Source: Bradyrhizobium sp. WD16
GTDB taxonomy: Bacteria; Pseudomonadota; Alphaproteobacteria; Rhizobiales; Xanthobacteraceae
Assembly (NCBI RefSeq): GCF_024181725.1
Contig: NZ_CP028908.1
Coordinates: forward strand, 186,001-250,000
Direction of reading: 5' to 3'
Length of the DNA: 64,000 nt
This document shows positions 37,229 to 47,188 of this stretch, piece after piece. The first letter of the stretch is position 1. Each line of letters starts with the position of its first letter. Both the position numbers and the translations under genes were made by a program. The notes beneath the pieces were generated by a model, which was not told the origin of the DNA, made no database searches, and saw nothing but the letters and a program-made list of their open reading frames with translations.

Positions 37229-39522
37229 TGATGCTGGACATCGTTTCTCCCCCGATCGAGAAAATCTCCCGCCGCGGCGTGCTCAAGACTCTCGGCCTCG
37301 TCGGCAGCTTCGTGCTCGCCGCGCCGGTGATGTCGCGCCAGGCGCTCGCCGCCTATACGACCGGCGCGGACAAGATGCCCCACGGCACCGTGGCGGACCC
37401 GCGGGTCTTCGTCGCCATCGCGCCGGATGGCATCGTCACCATCCTGGCGCACCGCGCCGAGATGGGCACCGGCGTGCGCACCAGCCTGCCGATGATCGTC
37501 GCCGACGAGATGGAGGCCGACTGGAGCCGCGTCCATGTGAAGCAGGCCCCGGGCGACGAGGTCAAATACGGCAACCAGGACACCGACGGCTCGCGCAGCA
37601 CACGTCATTATCTCATGCCGATGCGCCAGATCGGCGCCGCGGCGCGCACCATGCTCGAAGCGGCGGCGGCGAAGCGCTGGGGCGTATCGGTCTCCGCGGT
37701 CAGGGCCGAGAATCATGAAGTCATCCATGCCGCAAGCGGCCGCCGGCTCGGCTTCGGCGATCTCGCCGCCGATGCCGCGGCCCAGCCGGTGCCGGCGATC
37801 GACGGCCTGCAGCTCAAGGACCCCAAGCAGTTCCGCTATATCGGCACCGGCAAGGTCAGCATCGTCGATCTCCACGGCATCACCACCGGCACGGCGCAGT
37901 ACGGCGCCGATGTCCGCCTGCCCGGAATGAAATACGCCGTGATCGCCCGGCCTCCGGTGGTCGGCGGCAAGGCGACCTCGTTCGAGCCGGACGCGGCGCT
38001 GCGCGTGCCCGGCGTCGAGAAGGTCATGAAAGTGCAGGGCTGGCCGTGGCCCTCGAAATTCATGCCGCTCGGCGGCGTCGCGGTGATCGCGCGCAACACC
38101 GGCGCCGCGATCAAGGGCCGGGACGCCCTGAAGGTCGACTGGGACGACGGCCCCAATGCGTCTTACGACTCGATCGCCTACCGCGCCGGGCTCGAGGACG
38201 CCGTCCGCAAGCCCGGCAAGGTGGTGCGCAATAACGGCGATGTCGACGCCGCGCTCAAGCGCGCCGACAAGGTGGTCGTCGGCGAATATTACGTGCCGCA
38301 CCTCGCCCATGTCAGCATGGAGCCGCCGGTCGCCACCGCCCACGTCGCCGACGGCAAGGCGGAAATCTGGGCGCCGGTGCAAAGCCCCGGCGGCACCCGC
38401 GAGGATGTCGCCAAGATGCTCGGCATTCCGATCGAAAATGTCACGGTGAACGTCACGCTGCTGGGCGGCGGCTTCGGCCGCAAGTCCAAATGCGACTTCG
38501 CCCTGGAAGCGGCGTGGCTGTCGCGGGAGATCGGCGCGCCGGTCAAGCTGCAGTGGACGCGCGAGGACGACATCCGCCACGACTTCCTGCACACGGTGTC
38601 GGCGGAGCGGATCGAAGCCGGTCTCGACAGCAGCGGCAAGGTGATTGCCTGGCGCCATCGCAGCGCGGCGCCCACCATCGCCTCGACCTTCGCCGCCGGG
38701 GCCAGGAACCAGGCGCCGTTCGAACTCGGCATGGGTCTCGTCGACATGCCGTTCGAGATCGCCAATATCCGCTGCGAGAATCCGCAAGCCGTGGCTCATA
38801 CCCGCATCGGCTGGTTCCGCTCGGTGTCGAACATCCCCCACGCCTTCGCCGTGCAGTCGATGGTTGGCGAACTCGCCCATGCCAGCGGCCGCGACCAGAA
38901 GGACATGCTGCTGGAATTGATCGGCACGCCGCGTATCGTCACCATGAACGGCTCGGTCAAGGACCCGTGGAACTACGGCGAGCCGCTCGACAGCTATCCG
39001 ATCGACACCGCCCGGCTGCGGCGGGTGGTGGAATTCGTCGCCGACAAGGCCGGTTGGGGCCGCTCCGTGCCCAAGGGACACGGCCTCGGCATCGCGGTGC
39101 ATCGCAGCTTCGTCAGCTACATCGCCACCGTGATCGAGGTCGCGGTCGACGACAAGGGCAAGCTCAGCGTGCCGCGGGTCGATACCGCGATCGATTGCGG
39201 CACCTTCGTCAATCCGGAGCGGATCCAGTCGCAGCTCGAGGGCGCCGCCATCATGGGGCTGAGCCTCGCCAAACATGGCGAGGTCACCTTCAGGAACGGC
39301 CGCGTCCAGCAGAAGAACTTCGACGACTTCCCGGTGGTGAGGATCGACGAAGCGCCGCTGGTGACGAACGTCCACATCGTGCCGACGAACGGCGATACGC
39401 CGCCGAGCGGCGTCGGCGAGCCCGGCGTGCCGCCGTTCGCCCCTGCCCTCGTCAACGCCATCTTCGCCGCCACCGGCAAGCGCATCCGCAGCCTGCCGAT
39501 CGGCAAGCAGCTCGAGGCATGA
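37228..39522 (+). CDS. Molybdopterin subunit of an isoquinoline 1-oxidoreductase-like enzyme (IorB type)
   Basis: A 764-residue large subunit. A Tat signal ([20 protein letters not shown]) targets it to the periplasm. Molybdenum-cofactor motifs include [14 protein letters not shown] and the catalytic Glu in [18 protein letters not shown] at the C-terminus. Members of this family oxidise N-heterocycles or aldehydes and usually pass electrons to a cytochrome; no cytochrome or XdhC-like maturation gene is adjacent. Its ATG overlaps the preceding stop by one base. Confidence 0.92.
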   Translation: MMLDIVSPPIEKISRRGVLKTLGLVGSFVLAAPVMSRQALAAYTTGADKMPHGTVADPRVFVAIAPDGIVTILAHRAEMGTGVRTSLPMIVADEMEADWSRVHVKQAPGDEVKYGNQDTDGSRSTRHYLMPMRQIGAAARTMLEAAAAKRWGVSVSAVRAENHEVIHAASGRRLGFGDLAADAAAQPVPAIDGLQLKDPKQFRYIGTGKVSIVDLHGITTGTAQYGADVRLPGMKYAVIARPPVVGGKATSFEPDAALRVPGVEKVMKVQGWPWPSKFMPLGGVAVIARNTGAAIKGRDALKVDWDDGPNASYDSIAYRAGLEDAVRKPGKVVRNNGDVDAALKRADKVVVGEYYVPHLAHVSMEPPVATAHVADGKAEIWAPVQSPGGTREDVAKMLGIPIENVTVNVTLLGGGFGRKSKCDFALEAAWLSREIGAPVKLQWTREDDIRHDFLHTVSAERIEAGLDSSGKVIAWRHRSAAPTIASTFAAGARNQAPFELGMGLVDMPFEIANIRCENPQAVAHTRIGWFRSVSNIPHAFAVQSMVGELAHASGRDQKDMLLELIGTPRIVTMNGSVKDPWNYGEPLDSYPIDTARLRRVVEFVADKAGWGRSVPKGHGLGIAVHRSFVSYIATVIEVAVDDKGKLSVPRVDTAIDCGTFVNPERIQSQLEGAAIMGLSLAKHGEVTFRNGRVQQKNFDDFPVVRIDEAPLVTNVHIVPTNGDTPPSGVGEPGVPPFAPALVNAIFAATGKRIRSLPIGKQLEA

Positions 39523-39812
39523 TCCGACCTGAAGTCGGGGAAAGGCCCAGGGGACGGTCCTTGGGGTGCGATGCTTGAGCGTGATGCTTGGAAGTGATGG
39601 GCGTCCGTCATGCGCGTCGTCGTTGGTGCGCATGACGGACGATCTTTCGCCTTGACGTTTCGGCGGGCCTTGCCGGCTTCTGCTCACGCTCCGCCGATCC
39701 CAGCACGCACCGCAACAAGGCACGGGCCGGCGCGGAGCCACAGCGCGCTCGCCGTGCTTGCGCCGGCCCACCACTTGGCGCTAGCCTTCCCCAAAATCAC
39801 GGGAGGAAAGAG

Positions 39813-40208
39813 ATGCGCTATGGTCTGTTACTGGCAGGATTGGTTGCGCTTGCGGCACCGGCGCAGGCGGAGACCGGTCATGCCGATCCGCGCTCGGTCT
39901 ATGTGACCATGGTGCTGCAGGCCTTCGCCGCCAAGGTGGAATGTCCCGGGATGGATGTCGCCTATCAGGACCTGGTGACGAAAGCCAAGGAGATGAACCT
40001 GCCGGACGGCACCACCGAGCAGGTGCGCAAGGCCATCGCCTTCATGCACACCGGCGGCAAGATGGGCGAACGCCAGTCCGACGAGCTGATGACGGAAGTC
40101 GCGGTGGCGACGACAGCCACCGACCTCGATCAGCGCCGCCTTGGCATGCAGAGCTGGTGCGATACCCAGAAGACCCGCCTCGCCGGCTTCGTTCGCGCCA
40201 AGAACTAG
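39813..40208 (+). CDS. Secreted hypothetical protein
   Basis: A 131-residue protein with the signal peptide MRYGLLLAGLVALAAPAQA. The mature part has two cysteines (KVECPGMD and QSWCDTQK) and is mostly helical. GGGAGGAAAG precedes the ATG. The TAG stop is the TAG of the first CTAG of a type D palindromic element, so the element abuts the gene exactly. Confidence 0.78.
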   Translation: MRYGLLLAGLVALAAPAQAETGHADPRSVYVTMVLQAFAAKVECPGMDVAYQDLVTKAKEMNLPDGTTEQVRKAIAFMHTGGKMGERQSDELMTEVAVATTATDLDQRRLGMQSWCDTQKTRLAGFVRAKN

Positions 40209-40282
40209 TGTGGTTTGGGATCTGACGCTCGTATGAAGAGCTCGCTGCAATACTGATACGAGCGTCAGATCCACCGCACTAG
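40205..40282. repeat. CTAG-bounded palindromic element, type D, copy 1
   Basis: A 78-bp element. The stem pairs GGATCTGACGCTCGTAT with ATACGAGCGTCAGATCC. It begins at the CTAG that contains the stop codon of the preceding gene and ends at a CTAG shared with a type B element. Another copy with worn ends lies at 52880-52949. Confidence 0.9.
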
Positions 40283-40357
40283 TGTGGCGTCTCGCAATTG
40301 CCTACCGCCTTCGCGGCAACCCTCTCGTAGGCAATTGCGAGACGTAAGCCACACTAG
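40279..40357. repeat. CTAG-bounded palindromic element, type B, copy 3
   Basis: A 79-bp type B copy, followed by the 13-bp spacer CACTTTGATTTTG and a type A element, exactly as at 25316-25482. Confidence 0.92.
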
Positions 40358-40370
40358 CACTTTGATTTTG

Positions 40371-40445
40371 CTAGTGTCCCTATGTCTCCGAATTACCGTG
40401 CCAGCGCGAGGCAAACGAAGCGGTAATTCGGAGACGGGACACTAG
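40371..40445. repeat. CTAG-bounded palindromic element, type A, copy 5
   Basis: A 75-bp type A copy at the right end of the D-B-A string. It ends in CTAG at 40442-40445, 94 bp before the amidase gene. Confidence 0.92.
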
Positions 40446-40539
40446 GCCGGATTTCGCATATGGAATATACGCAGATCGCGGCATCGCCCCGTCGCGATCG
40501 ATCGCTCACGCCGGTCATCCATTTCGAGAGAGCGCCGAC

Positions 40540-41958
40540 ATGCCCCCCTCTTCGTCCGAACTCTGGCGGTGGGATGCCGTCGATCTCGCCCGCGGCATCC
40601 GCAGCGGCGCGCTGTCGAGCCGCGAGGCGGTGAAGGCCAGTCTCGATCGCATGGCGGCGGTCAATCCCAGGCTCAACGCCGTCGTGGTGGAATTGCGGGA
40701 GGAGGCCCTCGCCGCCGCCGACGCCGCCGACCGCGCGGTGGCCCGCGGCGAGGTGCTGGGTCCGCTTCACGGCGTGCCGGTCACCGTCAAGTGCAACGCC
40801 GACCAGAACGGACAGGCGACCAGCAACGGCGTCGTCGCCTTCGCCAATGCCGTGGCCGAGGAGGACAGCCCGGTGGTCGCCAACCTGCGCGCCGCCGGCG
40901 CCGTGTTCGTCGGCCGCACCAATGCCCCGGCCTTCTCCTTCCGCTGGTCGACCGAGAACGACCTTTATGGCCGCACCCTCAATCCGTGGTCGGCGGCTCA
41001 CACTCCCGGCGGTTCGAGCGGCGGCGCTTCCGCCAGCGTCGCGGCCGGGATCACGCCGATCGCCCATGGCAACGATCTGGCCGGCTCGATCCGCTATCCG
41101 GCCTGGTGCACCGGGCTCGTCGGGCTGCGGCCGAGCTTCGGCCGCGTCCCCGCCTTCAATCCGTCGGCCAAGGCCGAGCGCTCGCTGTCGCTGCAATGGA
41201 TGTCGGTGCAAGGGCCGCTGGCGCGCTCCGTCGCCGATACCCGCCTCGCGCTGGCGGTGATGGCGAAGGGCGACCACCGCGATCCGTGGTGGGTGCCGGC
41301 GCCGCTGACGGGCGATCCGCTGCCGCGTCCGCTGCGCGTTGCGCTCTCGATCGATCCGACCGGCACCGGCGTCCATCCCCATGTCGAAACCGCGCTGCTC
41401 GCGGCGGCCAAGGCGCTGGCCGCGGCGGGCTATGCGGTCGAGGCGGTCGATCCGCCGGAGATGGCGGCGATCACCGAAGACTGGCACGTGCTGTCGCGCG
41501 CCGAAGTGCCGCGTTACATGCTCGACAGCGTCCACGCCTATGGCGACGCGGGCGTGAAGAGGGCGATTCACTGGCATTTGGAGAAGCCGCCGCACCCGAC
41601 GCCGGACCAGTACATGGATGCGCTGACGCGCCGGGCGACCTGGCTGCGCCGCTGGAATGTGTTCCTGGAGCGCTATCCGCTGGTGCTGTGTCCGGTGTCG
41701 CTGGCGCCGCCGTTCACGCACGGCGCCGATGTCGCCAGCGAGGACAGCTTCAACGCCATCGCGCGCAGCCAGGCGCCGTGCTTCGCGGTGCCGCTGCTCG
41801 GCCTGCCCGCCATCTCGGTGCCGACCGGCGTTCACGACGGCTTGCCCACCGGCGTGCAGATCGTCTCGCGGCGCTTCCGCGAAGACCTCGTCCTCGACGC
41901 CGCCGAGGTCATCGAGCAGCACACGCCGCGGCTCACTCCGATCGATCCGACATTTTGA
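40540..41958 (+). CDS. Amidase (amidase signature family)
   Basis: A 472-residue Ser-cisSer-Lys amidase. The catalytic Lys is in VPVTVKCN, the cis-Ser in the Gly/Ser-rich TPGGSSGGASASVAAG, and the nucleophile Ser in GNDLAGSIRYPAWCTG. It hydrolyses an amide to acid and ammonia. The family includes many substrates and none is evident here. It is followed by an EthD protein gene on the same strand; the GntR-controlled acid cluster next door may use its product. Confidence 0.9.
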   Translation: MPPSSSELWRWDAVDLARGIRSGALSSREAVKASLDRMAAVNPRLNAVVVELREEALAAADAADRAVARGEVLGPLHGVPVTVKCNADQNGQATSNGVVAFANAVAEEDSPVVANLRAAGAVFVGRTNAPAFSFRWSTENDLYGRTLNPWSAAHTPGGSSGGASASVAAGITPIAHGNDLAGSIRYPAWCTGLVGLRPSFGRVPAFNPSAKAERSLSLQWMSVQGPLARSVADTRLALAVMAKGDHRDPWWVPAPLTGDPLPRPLRVALSIDPTGTGVHPHVETALLAAAKALAAAGYAVEAVDPPEMAAITEDWHVLSRAEVPRYMLDSVHAYGDAGVKRAIHWHLEKPPHPTPDQYMDALTRRATWLRRWNVFLERYPLVLCPVSLAPPFTHGADVASEDSFNAIARSQAPCFAVPLLGLPAISVPTGVHDGLPTGVQIVSRRFREDLVLDAAEVIEQHTPRLTPIDPTF

Positions 41959-42080
41959 GGTCGGGCGCCATCGCGCGCGCGGCCTCACCCTGTTCGATAT
42001 TGCGGCATCGGCAAAACTGAAGCAGAGTTGCGACCAGCGCCGGAGCTCAACCGGCGAGCATCGATCCCAGGGAGAACGCC

Positions 42081-42395
42081 ATGATCAAGATCAGCGTCAT
42101 GTATCCGAACACGCCGGGCGCCCGCTTCGACCACGACTACTACCGCGACAAGCATATGCCGCTGGTCAAGGCGCGGATGGGCGACACCTGCACATACTAC
42201 ACCGTGGACAAGGGGCTTGCGGGCGGCGCCCCCGACGCCCCCGCGACCTATGTCGGCATGTGTCACATTTTCTGCGACTCGGTCGAGGCCTTCCAGGCCG
42301 GCTTCGGGCCGCACGCCCAGGAGATCCTGGCCGACATCGCGAACTACACCGACCAGAGCCCGGTGATCCAGATCAGCGAAGTCGTCGTCGGCTGA
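42081..42395 (+). CDS. EthD-family protein
   Basis: A 104-residue dimeric alpha/beta-barrel (ferredoxin-like) protein with the EthD opening IKISVMYPNTPGARFDHDYY and RDKHMPLVKARMG. Such proteins assist catabolic enzymes, but their precise roles are mostly unknown. GGGAGAA precedes the ATG. It lies 122 bp after the amidase. Confidence 0.9.
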   Translation: MIKISVMYPNTPGARFDHDYYRDKHMPLVKARMGDTCTYYTVDKGLAGGAPDAPATYVGMCHIFCDSVEAFQAGFGPHAQEILADIANYTDQSPVIQISEVVVG

Positions 42396-42612
42396 CGACC
42401 GTCTCCCGCAGAACTCGCCTCCCGGGTTCCGTTGCGCGGCAGGCCGGCCCCGGCAGCCTCTGCCGCGGCGGGGCACGCGCGAGCGCCGGCGCCGCGTGCA
42501 GGAGACGTCAACGCCGTCCCGATGAATGGCGACTTCAGACGCTGAGTTGTGAGGTCGCCCGCTCGGCATGCTGCGCGGGCGACCTCAACCCCGGCCGAAC
42601 TACCGGCTGCAG

Positions 42613-43476
42613 CTACGTCCAGTAATTGAGCGCGTGCTCCGCCGCCTGCTGTCGCGTTCCGATCCACACCCCGCGCGCCGCCTTGGCCTTCTGCATCATC
42701 ACATCGAAGGTCCAGGCTCCGGCTGGCCGGCCGTAGACATGGGCGTGGATGGTGACATCGAAGAACAGGGGCGAGGTTTCGCGCTCGAGGCTCGCTTCGA
42801 GCAGGTCGTCGAACTGCTCGACGAGGCTGCGTGCATTGTTGCCGTAGCGGATCGCGCTCGGCAGGTCATTGACGTCCATGGTCAGCGGGACGCCGACGAT
42901 CGAGCGCTCGCCATAGTTCAAGCGGTAGGGCAGATCGTCGTCGTTGCAATCGCCCTGATGGAGATACCCCGCCTCCGCGAGCAGCGCATTGTGGACGAGG
43001 CTGCCGGTGCCGCGCGGGCTGATCCAGCCCCTCGGCGTCTCGCCGGTCAGATCGGCGATCAGCGCGGTGGTCCGCTTGATGTTCTCCCGCTGGCCGGCTT
43101 CGTCGAGATAGACCGGGATCACATCCATGCCGTAGGAATGCGCCACGATCTCGTGCTTCGCCGCATGGATGGCCTTGACGGTGTCGGGCCATTTCTCGGC
43201 GAGCACGCCGTTGACCATCACGCTGAGCGGGACGGCGTTGCGCTCGGCGATTTCGAGCGCCCGCCAGATTCCCCGGGTCGGGCCGTAAAGACCCCAGGAC
43301 AAAGCATTGACGTCGACGTGACCCGGCCGCAGCGGATTGCCCATCGGCCCGAGCCCCGGGGTCTGTCCTTCGGACCAGCCCTCATAGGCGACATTGAAGA
43401 TGATGCCGACGCGGGCGCCGCCCGGCCAGCGGAAGGATTGATCGAGACGGCTGACGGAAGTCGGGGAAAGCTGCAT
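42613..43476 (-). CDS. Polysaccharide deacetylase/PuuE-like amidohydrolase
   Basis: A 287-residue NodB-fold protein. The N-terminus RVGIIFNVAYEGWSEGQTPG lacks the usual Asp pair of classical deacetylases, while HEIVAHSYGMDVIPV and WISPRGTG keep the H-H metal region and the R/P loop. It ends with FFDVTIHAHVYGRPA. This pattern is that of the PuuE/allantoinase-like branch, which acts on small amides rather than chitin. It lies 22 bp downstream of a fumarylacetoacetase-family gene. Confidence 0.82.
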   Translation of the reverse strand: MQLSPTSVSRLDQSFRWPGGARVGIIFNVAYEGWSEGQTPGLGPMGNPLRPGHVDVNALSWGLYGPTRGIWRALEIAERNAVPLSVMVNGVLAEKWPDTVKAIHAAKHEIVAHSYGMDVIPVYLDEAGQRENIKRTTALIADLTGETPRGWISPRGTGSLVHNALLAEAGYLHQGDCNDDDLPYRLNYGERSIVGVPLTMDVNDLPSAIRYGNNARSLVEQFDDLLEASLERETSPLFFDVTIHAHVYGRPAGAWTFDVMMQKAKAARGVWIGTRQQAAEHALNYWT

Positions 43477-43498
43477 GTGAGAATTCCAGAGGATGTGG

Positions 43499-44326
43499 TC
43501 AGGCCCGCGCCACGGGATTGCGCAAGGTACCGATGCCGTCGATCTCGATCTCGCAGACGTCCCCGGCCTTGAGGAAGACCGGCGGCTTGCGGGCGTAGCC
43601 GACGCCCGAAGGCGTGCCGGTGATGATGATGTCGCCGGGCTCCAGCGTCATCGCCTCGGAGGCGATCGCGATCAGCCGGGCGATGGAAAAGATCATGTCC
43701 GAGGTATTGCCGTTCTGCATCACGGCGCCGTTCAGACGTGTCCGGATGCCGAGGTCCGTCGCCCCCGGCGGCAGTTCGTCCGCGGTCGTGACATGCGGGC
43801 CGAAGGCGCCGGTGCCGTCGAAATTCTTGCCGACGGTCCACTGCGAGGACTTGCGCTGATAGTCGCGCACCGAGCCGTCGTTGAAACAGGAGTAGCCGAA
43901 GACGCGGGACAGCGCGTCGCCCTCCGCGACCTTGCGCGCCCGCGCGCCGATGATGACGGCAAGCTCCGCTTCGTAATCGAGCTTGTCGGATGCGTCCGGC
44001 ACGATCAGCGGCGCGCCGTGCGGAATGAGGGACGTCAGGGCGCGCAGGAAGATCGCCGGATAATCCGGGATCGGATTGCCGCCCTCCCTGGCGTGCTCGC
44101 GATAATTGAGCCCGATGCAGATGATCTTGCCCGGGTTCGGCACCGGCAGCCCCAGGGTCAGGCTTGCCGCCGGACGGGGCCGGCCTTCGGCGAGGCGGCC
44201 GTCGCGCATGAAGGCGGCGATCGCCTCGGCCGTCGTCCGGTGTGGCGTGTCGATGGCGACGACGCTGTCGTCCCGCAGCACCCCGGGGCGCCACTCGCCC
44301 TCCTCGAGAAACGAAACGAGCTTCAC
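43499..44326 (-). CDS. Fumarylacetoacetate hydrolase-family protein
   Basis: A 275-residue enzyme with family motifs ICIGLNYREHAREGG, DYEAELAVIIG (metal-binding Glu), YSCFNDGSVRDYQRKSSQWT, GKNFDGTGAFGPHV and ITGTPSGVGYARKPP. The family cleaves C-C bonds in 2,4-diketo acids or hydrates/decarboxylates related acids. The GTG start at 44326 follows GGAGG. It is divergent from a GntR regulator gene. Confidence 0.9.
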   Translation of the reverse strand: MKLVSFLEEGEWRPGVLRDDSVVAIDTPHRTTAEAIAAFMRDGRLAEGRPRPAASLTLGLPVPNPGKIICIGLNYREHAREGGNPIPDYPAIFLRALTSLIPHGAPLIVPDASDKLDYEAELAVIIGARARKVAEGDALSRVFGYSCFNDGSVRDYQRKSSQWTVGKNFDGTGAFGPHVTTADELPPGATDLGIRTRLNGAVMQNGNTSDMIFSIARLIAIASEAMTLEPGDIIITGTPSGVGYARKPPVFLKAGDVCEIEIDGIGTLRNPVARA

Positions 44327-44422
44327 TTGGCGCCTCCACTGTCGAACCTTCTTGATTTCAGTATGAATATCGATAATTCTGCAGACATCAACAATTTTAT
44401 CGACAAAAAATTTGGAGCGTCC
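44327..44422. promoter_or_regulatory. Divergent AT-rich promoter region
   Basis: A 96-bp gap between the hydrolase and GntR genes, markedly AT-rich for this genome. It contains the inverted pair CGATAA...TTATCG (about 44371-44402). It probably holds both promoters and the GntR operator. Confidence 0.55.
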
Positions 44423-45106
44423 ATGGAGCTGGTGGGGTCCTCCGCCAAGACGTTGGCCACGAAGGCCGCGGATGTCCTGCGCGCCAGCATCCTGGGCGGC
44501 GCGGATGCGCCGGGTACGCGGCTCGGCATCGACGAGCTGAAGCGACGCCTCGGCATGGGAGCCTCGCCGCTCCGCGAGGCACTGAACCTGCTGGTCGCCG
44601 AAGGCCTCGTGCAGCGCATCGACCAGCGCGGCTTCCGCGTCGCCCGGGCCGATCGCGCCGAGCTCGCCGACCTGATCAGGACGCGCTGCCTGATCGAGGG
44701 CGCGGCGCTGCGGGCCGCCATCGCCGGTGGCGACCTCGCCTGGGAGGAGCGCATCGTCGTCGCGCTCCATCGCGTCAGCCGCCTGCCGCGCTCGCTCTCC
44801 AGCGCGCATTACGCGCCGAACCCCGACTGGGACGAGGCGCACCAGGCCTTCCATCTCGCGCTGATCTCGGCCTGCGGCGCCGCAACCCTGCTCGACATCT
44901 GCAAGACGCTGCACCAGCGAGCGACGCGGTTTCGCAACTTGTCGAACGCGGTCGGCTGGCGCGAGCGCGATGTCGCCAGCGAGCACGCGGCGCTGGCAAA
45001 GGCCGCGCTCGAACGCCGGCCGGACGAGGCCGTCCACCTGCTCGAGGCCCATTACCAGCGAACCGGCACCGTTCTCGACGGCGGCATCGAGGCCGGAGCC
45101 GGTTGA
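44423..45106 (+). CDS. GntR-family (FadR subgroup) regulator
   Basis: A 227-residue regulator. The N-terminal winged helix has LGIDELKRRLGMGASPLREA and LNLLVAEGLVQRIDQRGFRV. The C-terminal FCD all-helical domain carries His residues at ALHRVSRLPR, EAHQAFHLALISACG and SEHAALAKAAL that likely bind metal and ligand. GGAG precedes the ATG at 44423; an ATG at 44363 lacks a site. It probably controls the divergent hydrolase/deacetylase genes and the binding-protein gene behind it. Confidence 0.9.
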   Translation: MELVGSSAKTLATKAADVLRASILGGADAPGTRLGIDELKRRLGMGASPLREALNLLVAEGLVQRIDQRGFRVARADRAELADLIRTRCLIEGAALRAAIAGGDLAWEERIVVALHRVSRLPRSLSSAHYAPNPDWDEAHQAFHLALISACGAATLLDICKTLHQRATRFRNLSNAVGWRERDVASEHAALAKAALERRPDEAVHLLEAHYQRTGTVLDGGIEAGAG

Positions 45107-45196
45107 ACGATGGACGCTGCAAAGACGTCGCGGTGAGCGAAATGCTCGCCTCATAGAACAGAGCCCGATCAGCCAAACGACGGGCCAGGGAGGACG

Positions 45197-46168
45197 ATGA
45201 TGACGAATCTCACACGTGCATTCTGCGCAGGCGTCGCGACGACCGTGCTGATGGCGGCGAGCCCCCTCGCCGCCCAGGATTTCCCCAGGCAGGCCGTCCA
45301 CCTCCAGGTCGCCTTCGCGCCCGGCGGGCCGGCCGACATCATCGCGCGGATCGTCGGCCAGAAGCTCAACGAACGCTGGCGTGAACCCGTCGTGGTCGAA
45401 AATCGCGGCGGTGCAGGCGGCAACATCGCCGCGGCGGCGGTCGCCAAGGCCGAACCCAACGGATACACCATGCTGGTGAGCACCTCGGCCTATGCGGTCA
45501 ACGAGACCCTGTCGAAGACGCCGGGCTATGCACCGAACGACCTGCGCGCCGCCGTCATCGTCGCCACCACCCCGAACCTCATCATCGGCGCGCCGACGCT
45601 CAAGGCGAAGACGCTCAAGGAGGTCATCGCGGCGGCGAGGAAGGAGCCGATGATCTACGGCACCGCGGGTGTCGGCACGACGCCGCATCTGTCCGCGGAA
45701 CGGATCTTCCGCCTGGAAGCCAAGGTCGACATTCCCCATGCGCCCTTCACCGGCGCCGGTCCCGCGATGCAGGCGGTTGCCGGCTCGCATATCGCACTCG
45801 CCAGCATCGCCATGTCGGCCGGCGTCGGCAATGTCAAAGCCGGCCAGGTCAAGGGCCTCGCCGTCACCAGCCGAGAACGCGTGCCGGCCCTGCCGGACGT
45901 GCCGACCACGCGCGAACTCGGCCTCGGCGATACCGAGGATTCGACCTGGGTCGCCTTCTTCGTCCCGGCGAAAACGCCCGAGGCAGTGATCGACAGGATC
46001 AATGCCGACGTCAACGCCGTGCTGACCGACAAGGCCACGGTCGACCAGCTCGACAAGATCGGGTTCATGCCCGTCGGAGGCTCGAGGACGGAGGCCGAGA
46101 GCTATGTCGCCTCCGAGGTCGAGAAATGGGGCACCATCATCAAGACGATCGGGCTGGAGCCGAACTGA
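45197..46168 (+). CDS. Bug/TctC-type solute-binding receptor
   Basis: A 323-residue periplasmic receptor of the tripartite tricarboxylate family, with signal peptide VATTVLMAASPLAA. Hallmarks are VAFAPGGPADIIARIV and VVVENRGGAGGNIAAAAVAK, which bind the carboxylate ligand. No TctA/TctB membrane genes are adjacent, as is common for Bug proteins. GGGAGGA precedes the ATG at 45197. It is likely linked to the GntR-controlled acid pathway. Confidence 0.92.
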   Translation: MMTNLTRAFCAGVATTVLMAASPLAAQDFPRQAVHLQVAFAPGGPADIIARIVGQKLNERWREPVVVENRGGAGGNIAAAAVAKAEPNGYTMLVSTSAYAVNETLSKTPGYAPNDLRAAVIVATTPNLIIGAPTLKAKTLKEVIAAARKEPMIYGTAGVGTTPHLSAERIFRLEAKVDIPHAPFTGAGPAMQAVAGSHIALASIAMSAGVGNVKAGQVKGLAVTSRERVPALPDVPTTRELGLGDTEDSTWVAFFVPAKTPEAVIDRINADVNAVLTDKATVDQLDKIGFMPVGGSRTEAESYVASEVEKWGTIIKTIGLEPN

Positions 46169-46304
46169 GGTAGGCGGAGGTGCAAACCAGGATCAATATT
46201 TTCCGGCCTCATTGATTCAACCGCTGCGAAATATTGCAGATCTTCCTTGCCGGCCGTTTCGTATCCTTGCCGTCCGTTTTTCTCAGACGGCTGGGCCGCG
46301 ACCG

Positions 46305-46553
46305 ATGACAGCGACCGATCCGAAGCGCCTCGACTTCCTCGACGCGCTGCGCGGAGTTGCGATCCTGCTGGTGATCGCCGTTCGCGCCTCTCAGAGTATC
46401 GACAACCTTCCCCGGCAGATAAACGCCATGGCCGAACAGGGCAGCCGCGGCGTCCAGCTGTTCATAGCGCCTATTTCATTGCGCATGAGGGGCCCGACGC
46501 AAGCCAGCCATGCGTATTATGCCGAGCATTGCCGGCGACGCCGCAGAGGTTAA
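46305..46553 (+). pseudogene. N-terminal fragment of an acyltransferase-3 family protein
   Basis: The first 55 residues (RLDFLDALRGVAILLVIAVR, then GSRGVQLFIA) match the opening helix of acyltransferase-3 membrane proteins, which normally exceed 330 residues. After about 46465 the frame turns into unrelated, basic sequence and stops. The remaining 250 or so residues are missing. It is a truncated gene. Confidence 0.75.
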
Positions 46554-46918
46554 CGGTGCGTTGATTCTGACGGCGCCGTGAACGTCAGGGCTGGCCTGCG
46601 CCTGGCGCATCGTGCATGCGTTCGCGCAACAAAGCACAACGCAGCGCGCTTCTCCAGCAACAAAACGCATTCGATCACGCGTTCGACAGACGCTCCGTTA
46701 CTTCGCCCCGCAAGTCTTAACGCCTCCAGCAATCTGCGCGGAATGATTCAGCGAGCAGGTCTGCGTGCGATCAACGCGACGAGCGACTCGCGTTGTTAAA
46801 CGATGAGCATTCGAAGCGCGCATTATGTGCAGAACCTGATCTCGCACTTGCGAGACAAATGACTACATCACGCGTACACACATCACGTCTTCGAAGAACC
46901 ACTCAGGAGAAAAAAAAC
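46554..46918. other. Intergenic region with no recognised gene
   Basis: About 365 bp downstream of the acyltransferase fragment. Open frames are short and unlike known proteins. The part just before 46919 holds the ribosome-binding site of the next gene. Confidence 0.5.
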
Positions 46919-47188
46919 ATGACGATTCGTTTGTCGGTCGCAGTCACCGCAATACTGATCGCCGGCAGCGTGGGCGCATTTGCCGCCGAGCTGCCTACCT
47001 ACGAAGCGACCGGCTTTCCGGTGTCGCAGGTCCAGGTCCAGGTGCTCAGCCCTGCCCAGGCTCAGGAAGCGCCGCCGGTCGCAACGCTCACGCGCGACGG
47101 CATGCCGGCCTCGCCCCATCAGGTGAGCGTGCTGGCGCAGCATAAGGTGAAGGTCGGCGCCCTCGCACCGAACTACGCTTCGCGCTGA
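46919..47188 (+). CDS. Small exported hypothetical protein
   Basis: An 89-residue protein with signal peptide TIRLSVAVTAILIAGSVGAF. The mature part (ELPTYEATGFPVSQVQVQVL, then ATLTRDGMPASPHQVSVLAQ) reads as a small periplasmic protein with the GMPASPHQ-V motif that I recall in Bradyrhizobium-like genomes. AGGAG followed by an A run precedes the ATG at 46919. The function is unknown. Confidence 0.75.
   Translation: MTIRLSVAVTAILIAGSVGAFAAELPTYEATGFPVSQVQVQVLSPAQAQEAPPVATLTRDGMPASPHQVSVLAQHKVKVGALAPNYASR

Noticed and set aside
37183-39774. 863-codon minus-strand frame opposite the molybdopterin subunit gene
   Set aside because: Antisense shadow; no domain is recognisable and the opposite strand encodes a complete enzyme.
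46578-46799. 73-codon frame after the acyltransferase fragment
   Set aside because: No ribosome-binding site and no protein-like composition; it lies in a gap next to a truncated gene.
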